Positions 1 through 5,657 of a DNA stretch of 6,414 bases are shown here, piece by piece. The position numbers and the translations under genes were made by a program. The stretch's first letter is position 1. Each line of letters starts with the position of its first letter. This DNA comes from Deinococcales bacterium (GTDB lineage: Bacteria > Deinococcota > Deinococci > Deinococcales > Deinococcaceae). Under the pieces are notes generated by a model that was given only the letters and a program-made list of their open reading frames with translations, searched no databases and was not told where the DNA came from. The stretch lies in the NCBI GenBank assembly GCA_014378225.1, contig JACMOA010000307.1:1-6414 (forward strand). The letters are read 5' to 3'.

Positions 1-1746
1 AGTCCGCCCGAGGCCCTGTATCGCCGGGTCAACGCGCTGCGGATTTTGATGCCGTTTGTCATTGTGCTGGTGGTGGTGGGCTATGAGTTCGGGGTGGCTC
101 AACTGGGCAACCGGGGCAACGAATTTTGGGCGCACCTGCTGTTTTACAGCATTCTGGGGCCGTTCGTCACCTTCTACATTATTACCTGGATTATCGTGGG
201 CATCCGTATCCGCCAGAAGGCCGAACTCGAGCTGCGAGATTTGTACGCCGAACTTAAAAGCGCAAACCGTCGTTTGGACACCGTGGGTCAACTGATTCGC
301 TCACTCGCTGAAGCTGGAGATTTGGAAGAAGTTCTGGACACCGCCATTCAGGGTGTGGTGCGGGCTACAGGCGCACACAGCGGACTGATTACCTTACCCG
401 GCGGCATTGTGCGCGGGGTCAGTTTTTCTGGACAGCTCGAGAGTCATTTTGACGACTGGACCGACCTCTTCCCTACTGGAGCGCTCGAGCGTTTTGAGGA
501 CGGCCTGAACCGCATCTCCTTGCCCCTGTCTTGGTCTGGGCAGACGGTGGGCTTTTTACACCTGCGCCAGTTCGAGGAACCCACCCCAGAAGGCCGCAGT
601 CTCTTGGGCGCTCTGGCGTCCGAAGTAGGAACTGCGCTCGAGGCCGCCCAGCGCCGCAGCCGAGATTTGGTCTCGCTGTACCGGGTAGACCAGAGCATCC
701 GGGCCGAGCGCAACATGGACCGCCTGCTCGAGCGTATTCTCTCGCAGATGGCCGGACGCAGCGGCGCAGAAGCCCAGGCCGCGTACCTGGTAGACGAGGA
801 CGATACCTTGCGTCTGGTGTGGGGCCAGGACTTCGAGGGAGCGGTGTTTCACGGCGGGGTGGTCTCGAGCTTTGCCCGTAAAGTGGCGCTCGAGCGCAAA
901 CCCTTACGCACCTCCGGCGGCTCTGATGACGCCATTTTCAGGGAAGCGGTGAGTCAGATTGGTCTGCCGATGCAGAGTGAAGACCGGCTCGAGGGTGTGA
1001 TTGTGCTGGCCTACCGCCAGAAACTGGGGCTGGACAACGCCCGTTTGCCGCTGCTTGCGCTGCTGGCCAATCAGGCCACTCTGGCAGTTCGCAATGCCAG
1101 GGCCTACCTGTATTCCGAAGAACTCGCTATTGGCGAGGAACGCAACCGCATCGCCCGTGAAATCCACGATGGGGTGGCCCAGAGCCTCGCTTTCACCGCG
1201 CTCAAGTTAGATTTAGCCGAGCGCTTGGTAGACAAAGACCCTTCCAAAGCGGTTTCAGAAATTCAACTCTCCAAACAAACCCTGCGCGAACAGATTCGAG
1301 AAGTGCGCCGCAGTATTTTTGCACTAAGGCCCATTGACCTCGAGCGGTTTGGACTGCTTGAAACGGTGCGGAAATACGTGCAGGATTTTGGGGAGCAGAA
1401 CAACCTTCGCACCCATCTTCAACTCGAGGGCGACATCAAACTTGCGCCCAGTGACGAGGCCATCACCTTCCGCATTTTGCAGGAAAGCCTCAACAACGTG
1501 GCTAAACACGCCAAAGCGGGCAACGTCTGGGTCTGTCTCGAGTCGGGGGAGCAGGGAGCCACCCTGACCGTGCGCGACGATGGGGTGGGCTTTGACCCGC
1601 AAACCGTGGCGGGTAAGGTCTCGAGCGTGGGGGGTCTGGGCCTCACCCAGATGCGCGAACGCATGGAGTCCAGAGGAGGTCGTTATGGACTTTTCAGCGC
1701 GGTGGGTGCGGGAACCACGGTACAAGCTAGTTTGCCGCAGAATTAA
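1..1746 (+). CDS. Membrane sensor histidine kinase, two GAF-like regions, HisKA_3 type (5' partial)
   Basis: Sensor kinase of the NarX/LiaS/DesK class, expected to autophosphorylate on histidine and pass phosphate to a LuxR/NarL-type response regulator. The frame is open to the first base of the window. Neither TTG at 46 nor ATG at 49 has a ribosome binding site, so the true start probably lies upstream. Numbering from 46: hydrophobic segments at about 2-19 and 28-54 look like membrane helices; a charged helical linker follows; GAF-like regions span about 86-200 and 206-355. The HisKA_3 motif REIHDGVAQS carries the phospho-acceptor His374. The HATPase domain has its N-box near NNVAKHA (Asn484), G1 as DDGVGFD (511-517) and G2 as GGLGL (from 529). 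What the GAF regions sense cannot be read from the sequence. No response regulator follows; a terminator comes 33 bases after the stop, so a partner, if linked, would be upstream. Ten of its twelve CTCGAG hexamers are read as Leu-Glu. Confidence 0.93.
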   Translation, partial: SPPEALYRRVNALRILMPFVIVLVVVGYEFGVAQLGNRGNEFWAHLLFYSILGPFVTFYIITWIIVGIRIRQKAELELRDLYAELKSANRRLDTVGQLIRSLAEAGDLEEVLDTAIQGVVRATGAHSGLITLPGGIVRGVSFSGQLESHFDDWTDLFPTGALERFEDGLNRISLPLSWSGQTVGFLHLRQFEEPTPEGRSLLGALASEVGTALEAAQRRSRDLVSLYRVDQSIRAERNMDRLLERILSQMAGRSGAEAQAAYLVDEDDTLRLVWGQDFEGAVFHGGVVSSFARKVALERKPLRTSGGSDDAIFREAVSQIGLPMQSEDRLEGVIVLAYRQKLGLDNARLPLLALLANQATLAVRNARAYLYSEELAIGEERNRIAREIHDGVAQSLAFTALKLDLAERLVDKDPSKAVSEIQLSKQTLREQIREVRRSIFALRPIDLERFGLLETVRKYVQDFGEQNNLRTHLQLEGDIKLAPSDEAITFRILQESLNNVAKHAKAGNVWVCLESGEQGATLTVRDDGVGFDPQTVAGKVSSVGGLGLTQMRERMESRGGRYGLFSAVGAGTTVQASLPQN

Positions 1747-1778
1747 AAAAGTGGGACAGCGTGGAACTCGAGGTACGA

Positions 1779-1806
1779 TAAAAGACCGCCCTCGAACGGT
1801 CTTTTA
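1779..1806. terminator. Bidirectional intrinsic terminator
   Basis: A perfect 10-bp stem (TAAAAGACCG / CGGTCTTTTA) encloses the 8-base loop CCCTCGAA. The arms run A/T-rich outwards, so either strand would end its hairpin in a U-run. It lies between the stop codon of the kinase (+ strand) and that of the lipoprotein gene ending at 1820 (- strand). It probably ends both converging transcripts. Confidence 0.85.
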
Positions 1807-1819
1807 AAATGGGTAAAAC

Positions 1820-2221
1820 TTATTTCTTGGTTAGATTAATAAAGATGTTGCCCACATCTTGTGTCCCTGCCGTGGCTTTCAATGCAGCCGTTAACTTATT
1901 GGCGGCTGCAACTCCCTTACCAGAGACCATAATGTTGGTATCACCAGGATAAATATAGGTCCCAGTTATTGTTCCATCGTTAGCGACAGTCCCACTTCCG
2001 GTTCCTTTGAGGTTGCCTAGTGTGGTGTTGCTAATGTTGCTGGTCCACTTACCATCTTGAGCCACGTTGAGGGTAAGCGTACCCTCCTGTGGACCTAAGT
2101 CGGCGGTAAAAGTGCCTTCATAGCTACCCGTATAGGGGTTGGCAGGCGTCGCGGTGTTACAGCTCGAGAGCAGGGCCAGAATGGCGACAGAGGCCAGAGT
2201 ACGAATAAAAGGACTAAGCAT
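1820..2221 (-). CDS. Small secreted lipoprotein, paralog of its neighbour
   Basis: A 133-residue predicted lipoprotein of unknown function. The N-terminus has Arg7, a hydrophobic stretch and the lipobox LLSSC with Cys21 as the likely lipidated residue, so the mature protein would be membrane-anchored and exported. The rest is rich in Gly, Thr and Asn with alternating hydrophobic residues, suggesting a small beta-sheet domain with repeated turn motifs (GTFTAD, GTLTL, NDGT, TGTY) and ending in INLTKK. The ATG start is supported by AGGAG four bases upstream. It resembles the protein encoded at 2336-2752 along the whole length, including GTLTL, NDGT and INLT, so the pair arose by tandem duplication. 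The gene contains only one CTCGAG, in the lipobox codons, and looks less GC-rich than the kinase gene. No enzymatic motif is visible. The 114-base gap to the paralog could hold its own promoter. Confidence 0.82.
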   Translation of the reverse strand: MLSPFIRTLASVAILALLSSCNTATPANPYTGSYEGTFTADLGPQEGTLTLNVAQDGKWTSNISNTTLGNLKGTGSGTVANDGTITGTYIYPGDTNIMVSGKGVAAANKLTAALKATAGTQDVGNIFINLTKK

Positions 2222-2252
2222 AAGTCTCCTGTGTTAGATAAAGCAGAATTTT

Positions 2253-2280
2253 AGAAAATACAAATTTAAATGTATTTTCT
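2253..2280. repeat. AT-rich inverted repeat between the lipoprotein genes
   Basis: Perfect 10-bp arms AGAAAATACA / TGTATTTTCT flank the 8-base loop AATTTAAA. It sits in the very AT-rich spacer 2222-2335 between the two lipoprotein genes. It may be a weak terminator for the upstream gene, or an operator or promoter-proximal site for the downstream one. A weak -35/-10 pair on the - strand (TTGTAT at 2258-2263, 17 bases, TATCTA at 2235-2240) overlaps it, which would suit an operator, but the boxes match consensus poorly. The spacer also contains the small palindrome TAATATATTA near 2307. Confidence 0.5.
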
Positions 2281-2335
2281 CTAATTTTCATCCTATACTT
2301 AAAATACTAATATATTAATCTATGCCTAGATAAGT

Positions 2336-2752
2336 TTATTTGCGGGTCAGGTTGATTTTGAGTTTTTCGGCGTTGGGTTGGGCAGCGGTGCTGACATTGA
2401 GGGTTCCGGTCACGGTTTTATCGGTTAGGGTCAGTTTGCCGGATAAGGTGGTAAGCGGGAAAACGTCCCCCGAGTATTTGTAGGTGGCGTTCAAAGTCCC
2501 GTCGTTCTGAATAGTTCCAGAAACACTCGTGGTGGGCTTAACCGTTTCGCTCGAGGAGGTCAGCACGATGGTTCCAGTTACGGCTCCATCGCCTTTAACC
2601 GACAAAGTCAGCGTGCCGTTAAATGGGCTAACATCGGCAGCAAAGGTTCCGGTGTAGTCTCCGGCGAAGGTGTTGGCCACGGGGGGATTGCTACAGCTCG
2701 AGAGCAGGGCGGCGGTTAGCAGGGGGGCGGCAACGAATAGAAGTGAACGCAT
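2336..2752 (-). CDS. Small secreted lipoprotein, paralog of its neighbour
   Basis: A 138-residue predicted lipoprotein of unknown function. Signal peptide: Arg2, a hydrophobic core at 4-17 and lipobox LLSSC with Cys20. The mature part begins with a short Asn/Pro/Ala linker followed by a Thr/Gly/Ser-rich, probably all-beta domain (GTFAAD, GTLTL, VSGTIQNDGT, TYKYSGD, LSGKLTL) that ends in KINLTRK. Start choice: ATG at 2750-2752 with AAGGAG four bases upstream, a strong ribosome binding site. The layout and C-terminal INLT-K match the 133-residue protein encoded next door. The two genes share the 19-base string TACAGCTCGAGAGCAGGGC (+ strand) over the lipobox codons, while the rest has diverged. 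That could mean selection on the signal, recent partial conversion, or spread of the CTCGAG motif. Function cannot be assigned; a cell-envelope or surface role is inferred only from the lipobox. Confidence 0.82.
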   Translation of the reverse strand: MRSLLFVAAPLLTAALLSSCSNPPVANTFAGDYTGTFAADVSPFNGTLTLSVKGDGAVTGTIVLTSSSETVKPTTSVSGTIQNDGTLNATYKYSGDVFPLTTLSGKLTLTDKTVTGTLNVSTAAQPNAEKLKINLTRK

Positions 2753-2769
2753 AAATCTCCTTCATAGAT

Positions 2770-2797
2770 GTTTTACACACCGATTACTCATTGTAAA
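2770..2797 (-). promoter_or_regulatory. Possible promoter of the 138-residue lipoprotein gene
   Basis: On the - strand a TTTACA box (2792-2797) is followed after 16 bases by TAAAAC (2770-2775). They match the sigma-70 consensus at 5/6 and 4/6 positions. Transcription would start about 10 bases ahead of the start codon, just including the AAGGAG site. This would let the lipoprotein gene be expressed independently of galK. It is only a visual match in AT-rich DNA. Confidence 0.3.
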
Positions 2798-2814
2798 ACT
2801 TGAAAGTCACTCGA

Positions 2815-2845
2815 GGGTTGAAAAATATTTAAATTTTCTTAACCC
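2815..2845 (-). terminator. Possible weak terminator downstream of galK
   Basis: On the - strand GGGTT, a 2-base bulge and GAAAA pair with TTTTC and AACCC around an AT loop, about 35 bases past the galK stop. The stem is imperfect and weak, and no clean U-run follows it. Readthrough from galK into the lipoprotein genes therefore remains possible. Confidence 0.3.
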
Positions 2846-2879
2846 AACTCTAATAAGAAGAAATGAACCGTGAAAAGTG

Positions 2880-3947
2880 TTACTCGAGCGGGGGAACCAC
2901 CTGCCGACCCGCGTAGCCCAGCGCCCTGTGCTGCTCCACCGCCCTGCGGCCCACCTCGAGCACCCGTCCTGCCCTCACCAGCGCCACCACACAACCGCCA
3001 AACCCACCACCTGTCATGCGTGCGCCGTACACACCCCCCTGCGCTTGTAAAATCTCGACCAAATCGTCCACCGCCCGCACGGAGACGCCATAATCATCGC
3101 GCAGGCTCGAGTGAGATTCGTTCATCAAAATCCCAAAGTGTCCGGCGTCCGACTCGAGCGCCCTGAGCACCCGGTCATTTTCCGTGACCACATGGCGGGC
3201 GCGTTTCTTGAGTTTGCCCTCGAGCGTGCTGAGCTGGCCCCAGTCCGTCAGGAAACGCAAGGATTTCAGGCCCAAAAGCCTTGATGCTTCTTCGCACTGG
3301 GCGCGGCGCTCAGCGTATCCACCATCCGAAAGCTCGTGTGACACCCCGCTGTGAATCACCAGAATCTCGCTTCCGGCAGGCAGCGAAACAGAGCGCATTT
3401 CTAAGGTGAGGGTATCCAGAAACAGCGCAGTCTGGGTGTTGGCCACGCTCGAGGCCATTTGGTCCATGATGCCGCACGGCACACCCACCCAGACGTTCTC
3501 GGCCCGCTGGCCCAGTTGAGCCAACTTTACATCGTCTAGCTCGAGGTTTAAAAGCTCCCGCACGGCACGCAGGGTAGCCACCTCAATGGCGGCGCTCGAG
3601 CTGAGACCGCTGCCGGTGGGAACCGTAGAGCGAACCCAGTAATTCAGCGGTGGAACTGTAATCTTGAAGTGTTCCTCGAGCACGCGGAAACAGCCCAGCA
3701 CGTATTTTCCCAGACCCTCGAGCTTGGCATCGGGCATCAGGTCGTAACGCTCTCCGGTGTCTGGGGCCACCAGATGGTGTTGGGAGTCGTGTGAAAAGGA
3801 AATCATCACCGTAGCCGCCTGCTCTATGGCGATGGGCAGCACAAAACCGTCGTTATAATCGGTGTGCTCTCCAATCAAATTGACCCGTCCGGGCGCGTGA
3901 GCGGTGACTTGGGGAGGATGGCCGAAAGTAGTTTGAAAGTCATTCAT
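2880..3947 (-). CDS. galK: Galactokinase
   Basis: A 355-residue GHMP-family kinase that phosphorylates alpha-D-galactose with ATP to galactose-1-phosphate, the first committed Leloir step, in the cytoplasm. The galactokinase signature GRVNLIGEHTDY is at 20-31, the ATP-binding loop PTGSGLSSSAA at 110-120, and the third GHMP motif RMTGGGFGG at 310-318. By homology with known galactokinases, Arg21 and Asp162 (in GIMDQ) are the probable catalytic pair. Length is slightly shorter than the roughly 380-390 residues of the enterobacterial enzyme, with no domain missing. The ATG at 3945-3947 has no good ribosome binding site (the bases ahead read GCTCCCTGAC), yet no better start precedes the conserved core. 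galT lies upstream on the same strand, so a galTK transcript is likely, but a 313-bp gap with an inverted-repeat element separates them. All ten CTCGAG hexamers in it are read as Leu-Glu (7) or Ser-Ser (3). Confidence 0.96.
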   Translation of the reverse strand: MNDFQTTFGHPPQVTAHAPGRVNLIGEHTDYNDGFVLPIAIEQAATVMISFSHDSQHHLVAPDTGERYDLMPDAKLEGLGKYVLGCFRVLEEHFKITVPPLNYWVRSTVPTGSGLSSSAAIEVATLRAVRELLNLELDDVKLAQLGQRAENVWVGVPCGIMDQMASSVANTQTALFLDTLTLEMRSVSLPAGSEILVIHSGVSHELSDGGYAERRAQCEEASRLLGLKSLRFLTDWGQLSTLEGKLKKRARHVVTENDRVLRALESDAGHFGILMNESHSSLRDDYGVSVRAVDDLVEILQAQGGVYGARMTGGGFGGCVVALVRAGRVLEVGRRAVEQHRALGYAGRQVVPPLE

Positions 3948-4036
3948 GTCAGGGAGCGCTCGAGTGGGAAGGCGTTGCGCCTCCGGCGGGTCATCAGTAA
4001 TTGGTCATTGGTTGGTTTGATTTTGAACACTGTCTT

Positions 4037-4101
4037 GGACAGAACGGCACCTACCGGGCCTGTCCGCGTCTTGAGCAGAACGGCACCTCACGGGCCTGCT
4101 C
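4037..4101. repeat. Two tandem 29-nt hairpins with compensating stem changes
   Basis: Hairpin 1 (4037-4065) has arms GGACAG / CTGTCC. Hairpin 2 (4073-4101) has arms GAGCAG / CTGCTC. The 17-base interiors are identical at 15 positions (AACGGCACCT, two variable bases, CGGGC). The stems differ at two positions and both are compensated on the other arm, so pairing is kept. Upstream, CTGTC at 4030-4034 can instead pair with GACAG of hairpin 1, giving an alternative fold. On the gal-transcript strand the interior begins GCCC and can form a small inner stem. Confidence 0.6.
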
Positions 4102-4138
4102 GCCTCTCGGGCCTCGCCGCCTGCTCACCTGTCGGGCC
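4048..4138. repeat. Four copies of a 13-base core CRCCTNNCGGGCC
   Basis: Copies start at 4048, 4084, 4101 and 4126, with variable dinucleotides AC, CA, CT and GT. A fifth copy, matching 12 of 13, lies in the opposite orientation at 4192-4204. Spacing is irregular (36, 17 and 25 bases). Copies three and four extend into an 18-base direct repeat (4096-4113 and 4121-4138) with two mismatches. The first two cores form the interiors of the two hairpins. Confidence 0.6.
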
Positions 4139-4260
4139 AGACCGCTCGAGTGCAAACCCTCCAATAACTGAGAACCAAAAACCCACGGCCCAGCCCGTCA
4201 GGTGCTGTAGTTGGGCCAAGACAGCCGGAGGCGCTTTCTCTAAATATCTGGAGTCTGACC

Positions 4261-5355
4261 TTAAAACTCTGGCACCACTACCGCCTGCAAATCCTTCGCG
4301 GTATTCTCCGGTAAATTGTCCATTGCCACCAAACCCGCGCCCAACTCGGTTCCAGCCAGATACTTGAGCTTGTCTGGGGTGCGGTATGGCGGGTAAAACT
4401 CGAGGTGAAGGTGAGCTTCAGGGTGTTCAAACCCGTCGGTGGGGGCCTGGTGCATCACCATCAGGTATGGAAATAGCGGACGGGCCTCGAACAGATGGTC
4501 GTATTTGTAGAGCAGCGTTTTGAGCACTCGAGCGAAATCGTCGCGCTCGAGGTGGGTTAGGTCTGCAATCGAGGGCGCAGCGCGTTTAGGAGCCAGCCAG
4601 ACCTCGTAGGGATAGCGGGCAAAGGCCGGAATGAAGGCCAGCATAGTTTCGGAATCCACCACGATTCTCGAGCCGTCCTCGAGTTCCGCCCGGATGTGGT
4701 CCTCGAGCAAGCCGCGTCCGTAAGCTTCAAAGTGCTTTTTCTGATTCTCGAGTTCGAGGGCTGGAACCGGAGGAACGTGGTCGTAGGCGTAGATTTGACC
4801 GTGCGGATGGTGCAGGGTCACGCCCATCTCCACGCCCCGGTTCTCAAAAGGCATCACATACTGGATGTCTGGCTTGCTGCCCAGTTCGCTGTAACGGTCT
4901 GCCCACACGTCAATCAGCAGCTTAATGTGCTCGAGCGGTAAGGTTCCCAGACTCTGTTTGGAATCCTGGGTGAACACCACTACCTCACACTCCCCTTTGC
5001 CAGGAGCGGTGGGAACGATGCTCTCGGGCGGACTATGTGCCTCGAGCGAGAGGGACGGGAAGCGGTTTTGAAACACCGCCACATCGTAATTTCCGCTGGG
5101 CAGTTCGGTGGGGAATTCCGCATTTGTGGTGGGAGCCAGCGGATTGTAGTTGTCTGGCGGCAAAAAAGGGCGGTTCTGACGGTAACCTGCATATGTGCCC
5201 CACTCGCCGCGCAGCGGATGCCAGCGCAGGTGCGGGTTGGCGTTGACCGCCTCACTGCTGGGGCTGGGGGCGGGTCCATGCTCGAGCGGAGTGTTAACGC
5301 TGCTATAGAGCCAGAGTTTGCGTCCATCGGGTTTGAGCAATTCTTTTTTCTGCAC
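4261..5355 (-). CDS. galT: Galactose-1-phosphate uridylyltransferase
   Basis: HIT-superfamily enzyme that exchanges galactose-1-phosphate with UDP-glucose to give UDP-galactose and glucose-1-phosphate, the second Leloir step. Start choice: the frame is open to TTG at 5439 and has ATG at 5410-5412, but only GTG at 5353-5355 has a strong ribosome binding site (GAGGTG). It also places the conserved KPDGR motif a usual few residues from the N-terminus, giving 364 residues. Numbering from there, the active-site motif HPHGQ is at 183-187 with His185 as the expected nucleophile that carries the uridylyl group. His302 and HLHLEF (His315, His317) match the second metal site known from E. coli. The structural zinc ligands look lost: the CxxC position reads NPLAP (Asn71, Ala74) and the partner histidine is Ser132. 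It is probably co-transcribed with galK downstream. Identity is secure; the start is not, and ATG 5412 (383 residues) is the main alternative. Confidence 0.93.
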   Translation of the reverse strand: MQKKELLKPDGRKLWLYSSVNTPLEHGPAPSPSSEAVNANPHLRWHPLRGEWGTYAGYRQNRPFLPPDNYNPLAPTTNAEFPTELPSGNYDVAVFQNRFPSLSLEAHSPPESIVPTAPGKGECEVVVFTQDSKQSLGTLPLEHIKLLIDVWADRYSELGSKPDIQYVMPFENRGVEMGVTLHHPHGQIYAYDHVPPVPALELENQKKHFEAYGRGLLEDHIRAELEDGSRIVVDSETMLAFIPAFARYPYEVWLAPKRAAPSIADLTHLERDDFARVLKTLLYKYDHLFEARPLFPYLMVMHQAPTDGFEHPEAHLHLEFYPPYRTPDKLKYLAGTELGAGLVAMDNLPENTAKDLQAVVVPEF

Positions 5356-5358
5356 TGT

Positions 5359-5364
5359 CACCTC
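5359..5364 (-). promoter_or_regulatory. Ribosome binding site deciding the galT start
   Basis: GAGGTG on the - strand is complementary to the 16S anti-Shine-Dalgarno and lies at normal spacing (GACA or TGACA, depending on the anchor) before GTG at 5353-5355. The upstream ATG (5412) and TTG (5439) have only poor purine-rich sequence ahead of them. It therefore favours the shorter GalT. Confidence 0.5.
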
Positions 5365-5403
5365 TTTGAAAGGTCTATCTTGAAGCCAGGAACTCGAGGG
5401 GAT

Positions 5404-5439
5404 TTCTTTCATTACTTTCAATTCTTTCGTTATTTTCAA
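5404..5439 (-). repeat. 18-bp tandem duplication ahead of galT
   Basis: On the - strand TTGAAAATAACGAAAGAA (5439-5422) is followed directly by TTGAAAGTAATGAAAGAA (5421-5404), 16 of 18 bases identical. If galT starts at GTG 5355, this lies in the leader and may be a direct-repeat regulator site or a spacer. If translation starts upstream, it encodes MKITKE-LKVMKE. The second copy creates the alternative ATG at 5412 where the first has ACG. Confidence 0.75.
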
Positions 5440-5484
5440 TTGTACATCCCTAGAGCGCGGGAAGATGTCTAGTTGGGTTTACGT

Positions 5485-5504
5485 GTGGTTAAAGTATAAA
5501 CCAC
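5485..5504. promoter_or_regulatory. Palindrome with -10-like box upstream of galT
   Basis: The + strand reads GTGGTTAAAGTATAAACCAC, with perfect 6-bp arms (GTGGTT / AACCAC) around 8 bases. Read toward galT, the centre contains TATACT, a 5/6 match to the -10 box. No good -35 lies at 16-18 bases, so the promoter would need an activator if real. An operator overlapping the -10 of the gal genes is the attractive reading. The rest of 5356-5657 holds no gene that I can support. Confidence 0.4.
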
Positions 5505-5603
5505 TCAAGCTTTGAGGACGACCTCGATTTCCGTCTACTCGAGCGCGGTGCAGTGCTTGTCGTTTCGTAGATACAAATGCAATAGCGTAGCTAACAAAAG
5601 TTT

Positions 5604-5643
5604 AGTGAAATTTTTTCACTTGAATATGCCTCGAGCGCTCGAG
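5604..5643. repeat. Two palindromes between galT and the transposase gene
   Basis: AGTGAAA-TTT-TTTCACT (5604-5620) is a perfect 7-bp stem with a 3-base loop. Ten bases on, CTCGAGCGCTCGAG (5630-5643) is a perfect 14-bp palindrome made of two overlapping-spaced copies of the abundant hexamer. The first could stop transcription leaving the transposase gene, or be a regulator site for galT. Either could mark the nearby IS end, which cannot be placed without the opposite end. Confidence 0.5.
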
Positions 5644-5657
5644 CACTTGGGTGTAAC

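Larger units (their letters stand above)
3977..4234. repeat. Element with nested inverted repeats between galT and galK
   Basis: This fills most of the 313-bp gap (3948-4260), where I find no credible gene. Its ends are a perfect 11-bp inverted repeat, GCGCCTCCGGC (3977-3987) and GCCGGAGGCGC (4224-4234). Inside lies a second, imperfect pair: GGTCATCAGTAATTGG (3989-4004) matches the reverse complement of 4161-4176 at 13 of 16 bases. Between them sit the hairpins and the repeated 13-base core listed separately. The left end continues with a short direct repetition (ATTGGTCATTGGTTGG). The architecture resembles a MITE or another small dispersed palindromic element, but no target-site duplication is evident and no transposase is encoded. 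The right end is 26 bases past the galT stop, so a gal transcript would carry it as an internal untranslated segment. Confidence 0.6.

Noticed and set aside
1324..1725. - strand open frame of 133 codons within the kinase gene
   Set aside because: It covers the conserved HATPase domain in antisense and shows no protein-like motifs.
2235..2263. Promoter for the 133-residue lipoprotein gene (TTGTAT, 17 bases, TATCTA)
   Set aside because: Each box matches consensus at only 3 of 6 positions in very AT-rich DNA, so it is mentioned under the palindrome but not listed as a promoter.
4030..4140. CRISPR array or riboswitch in the galT-galK gap
   Set aside because: The repeated units are irregularly spaced (36, 17 and 25 bases) with no uniform spacers, and the fold matches no riboswitch class that I know.
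3864..4367. + strand open frame of 167 codons across the galT-galK gap
   Set aside because: It begins inside galK and ends inside galT on the opposite strand, has no ribosome binding site, and is low-complexity in the repeat region. It is a frame left open by the opposite genes.
5035..5472. + strand open frame of 145 codons over the galT 5' region
   Set aside because: It lies antisense to well-conserved galT codons and has no recognisable domain or start signal.
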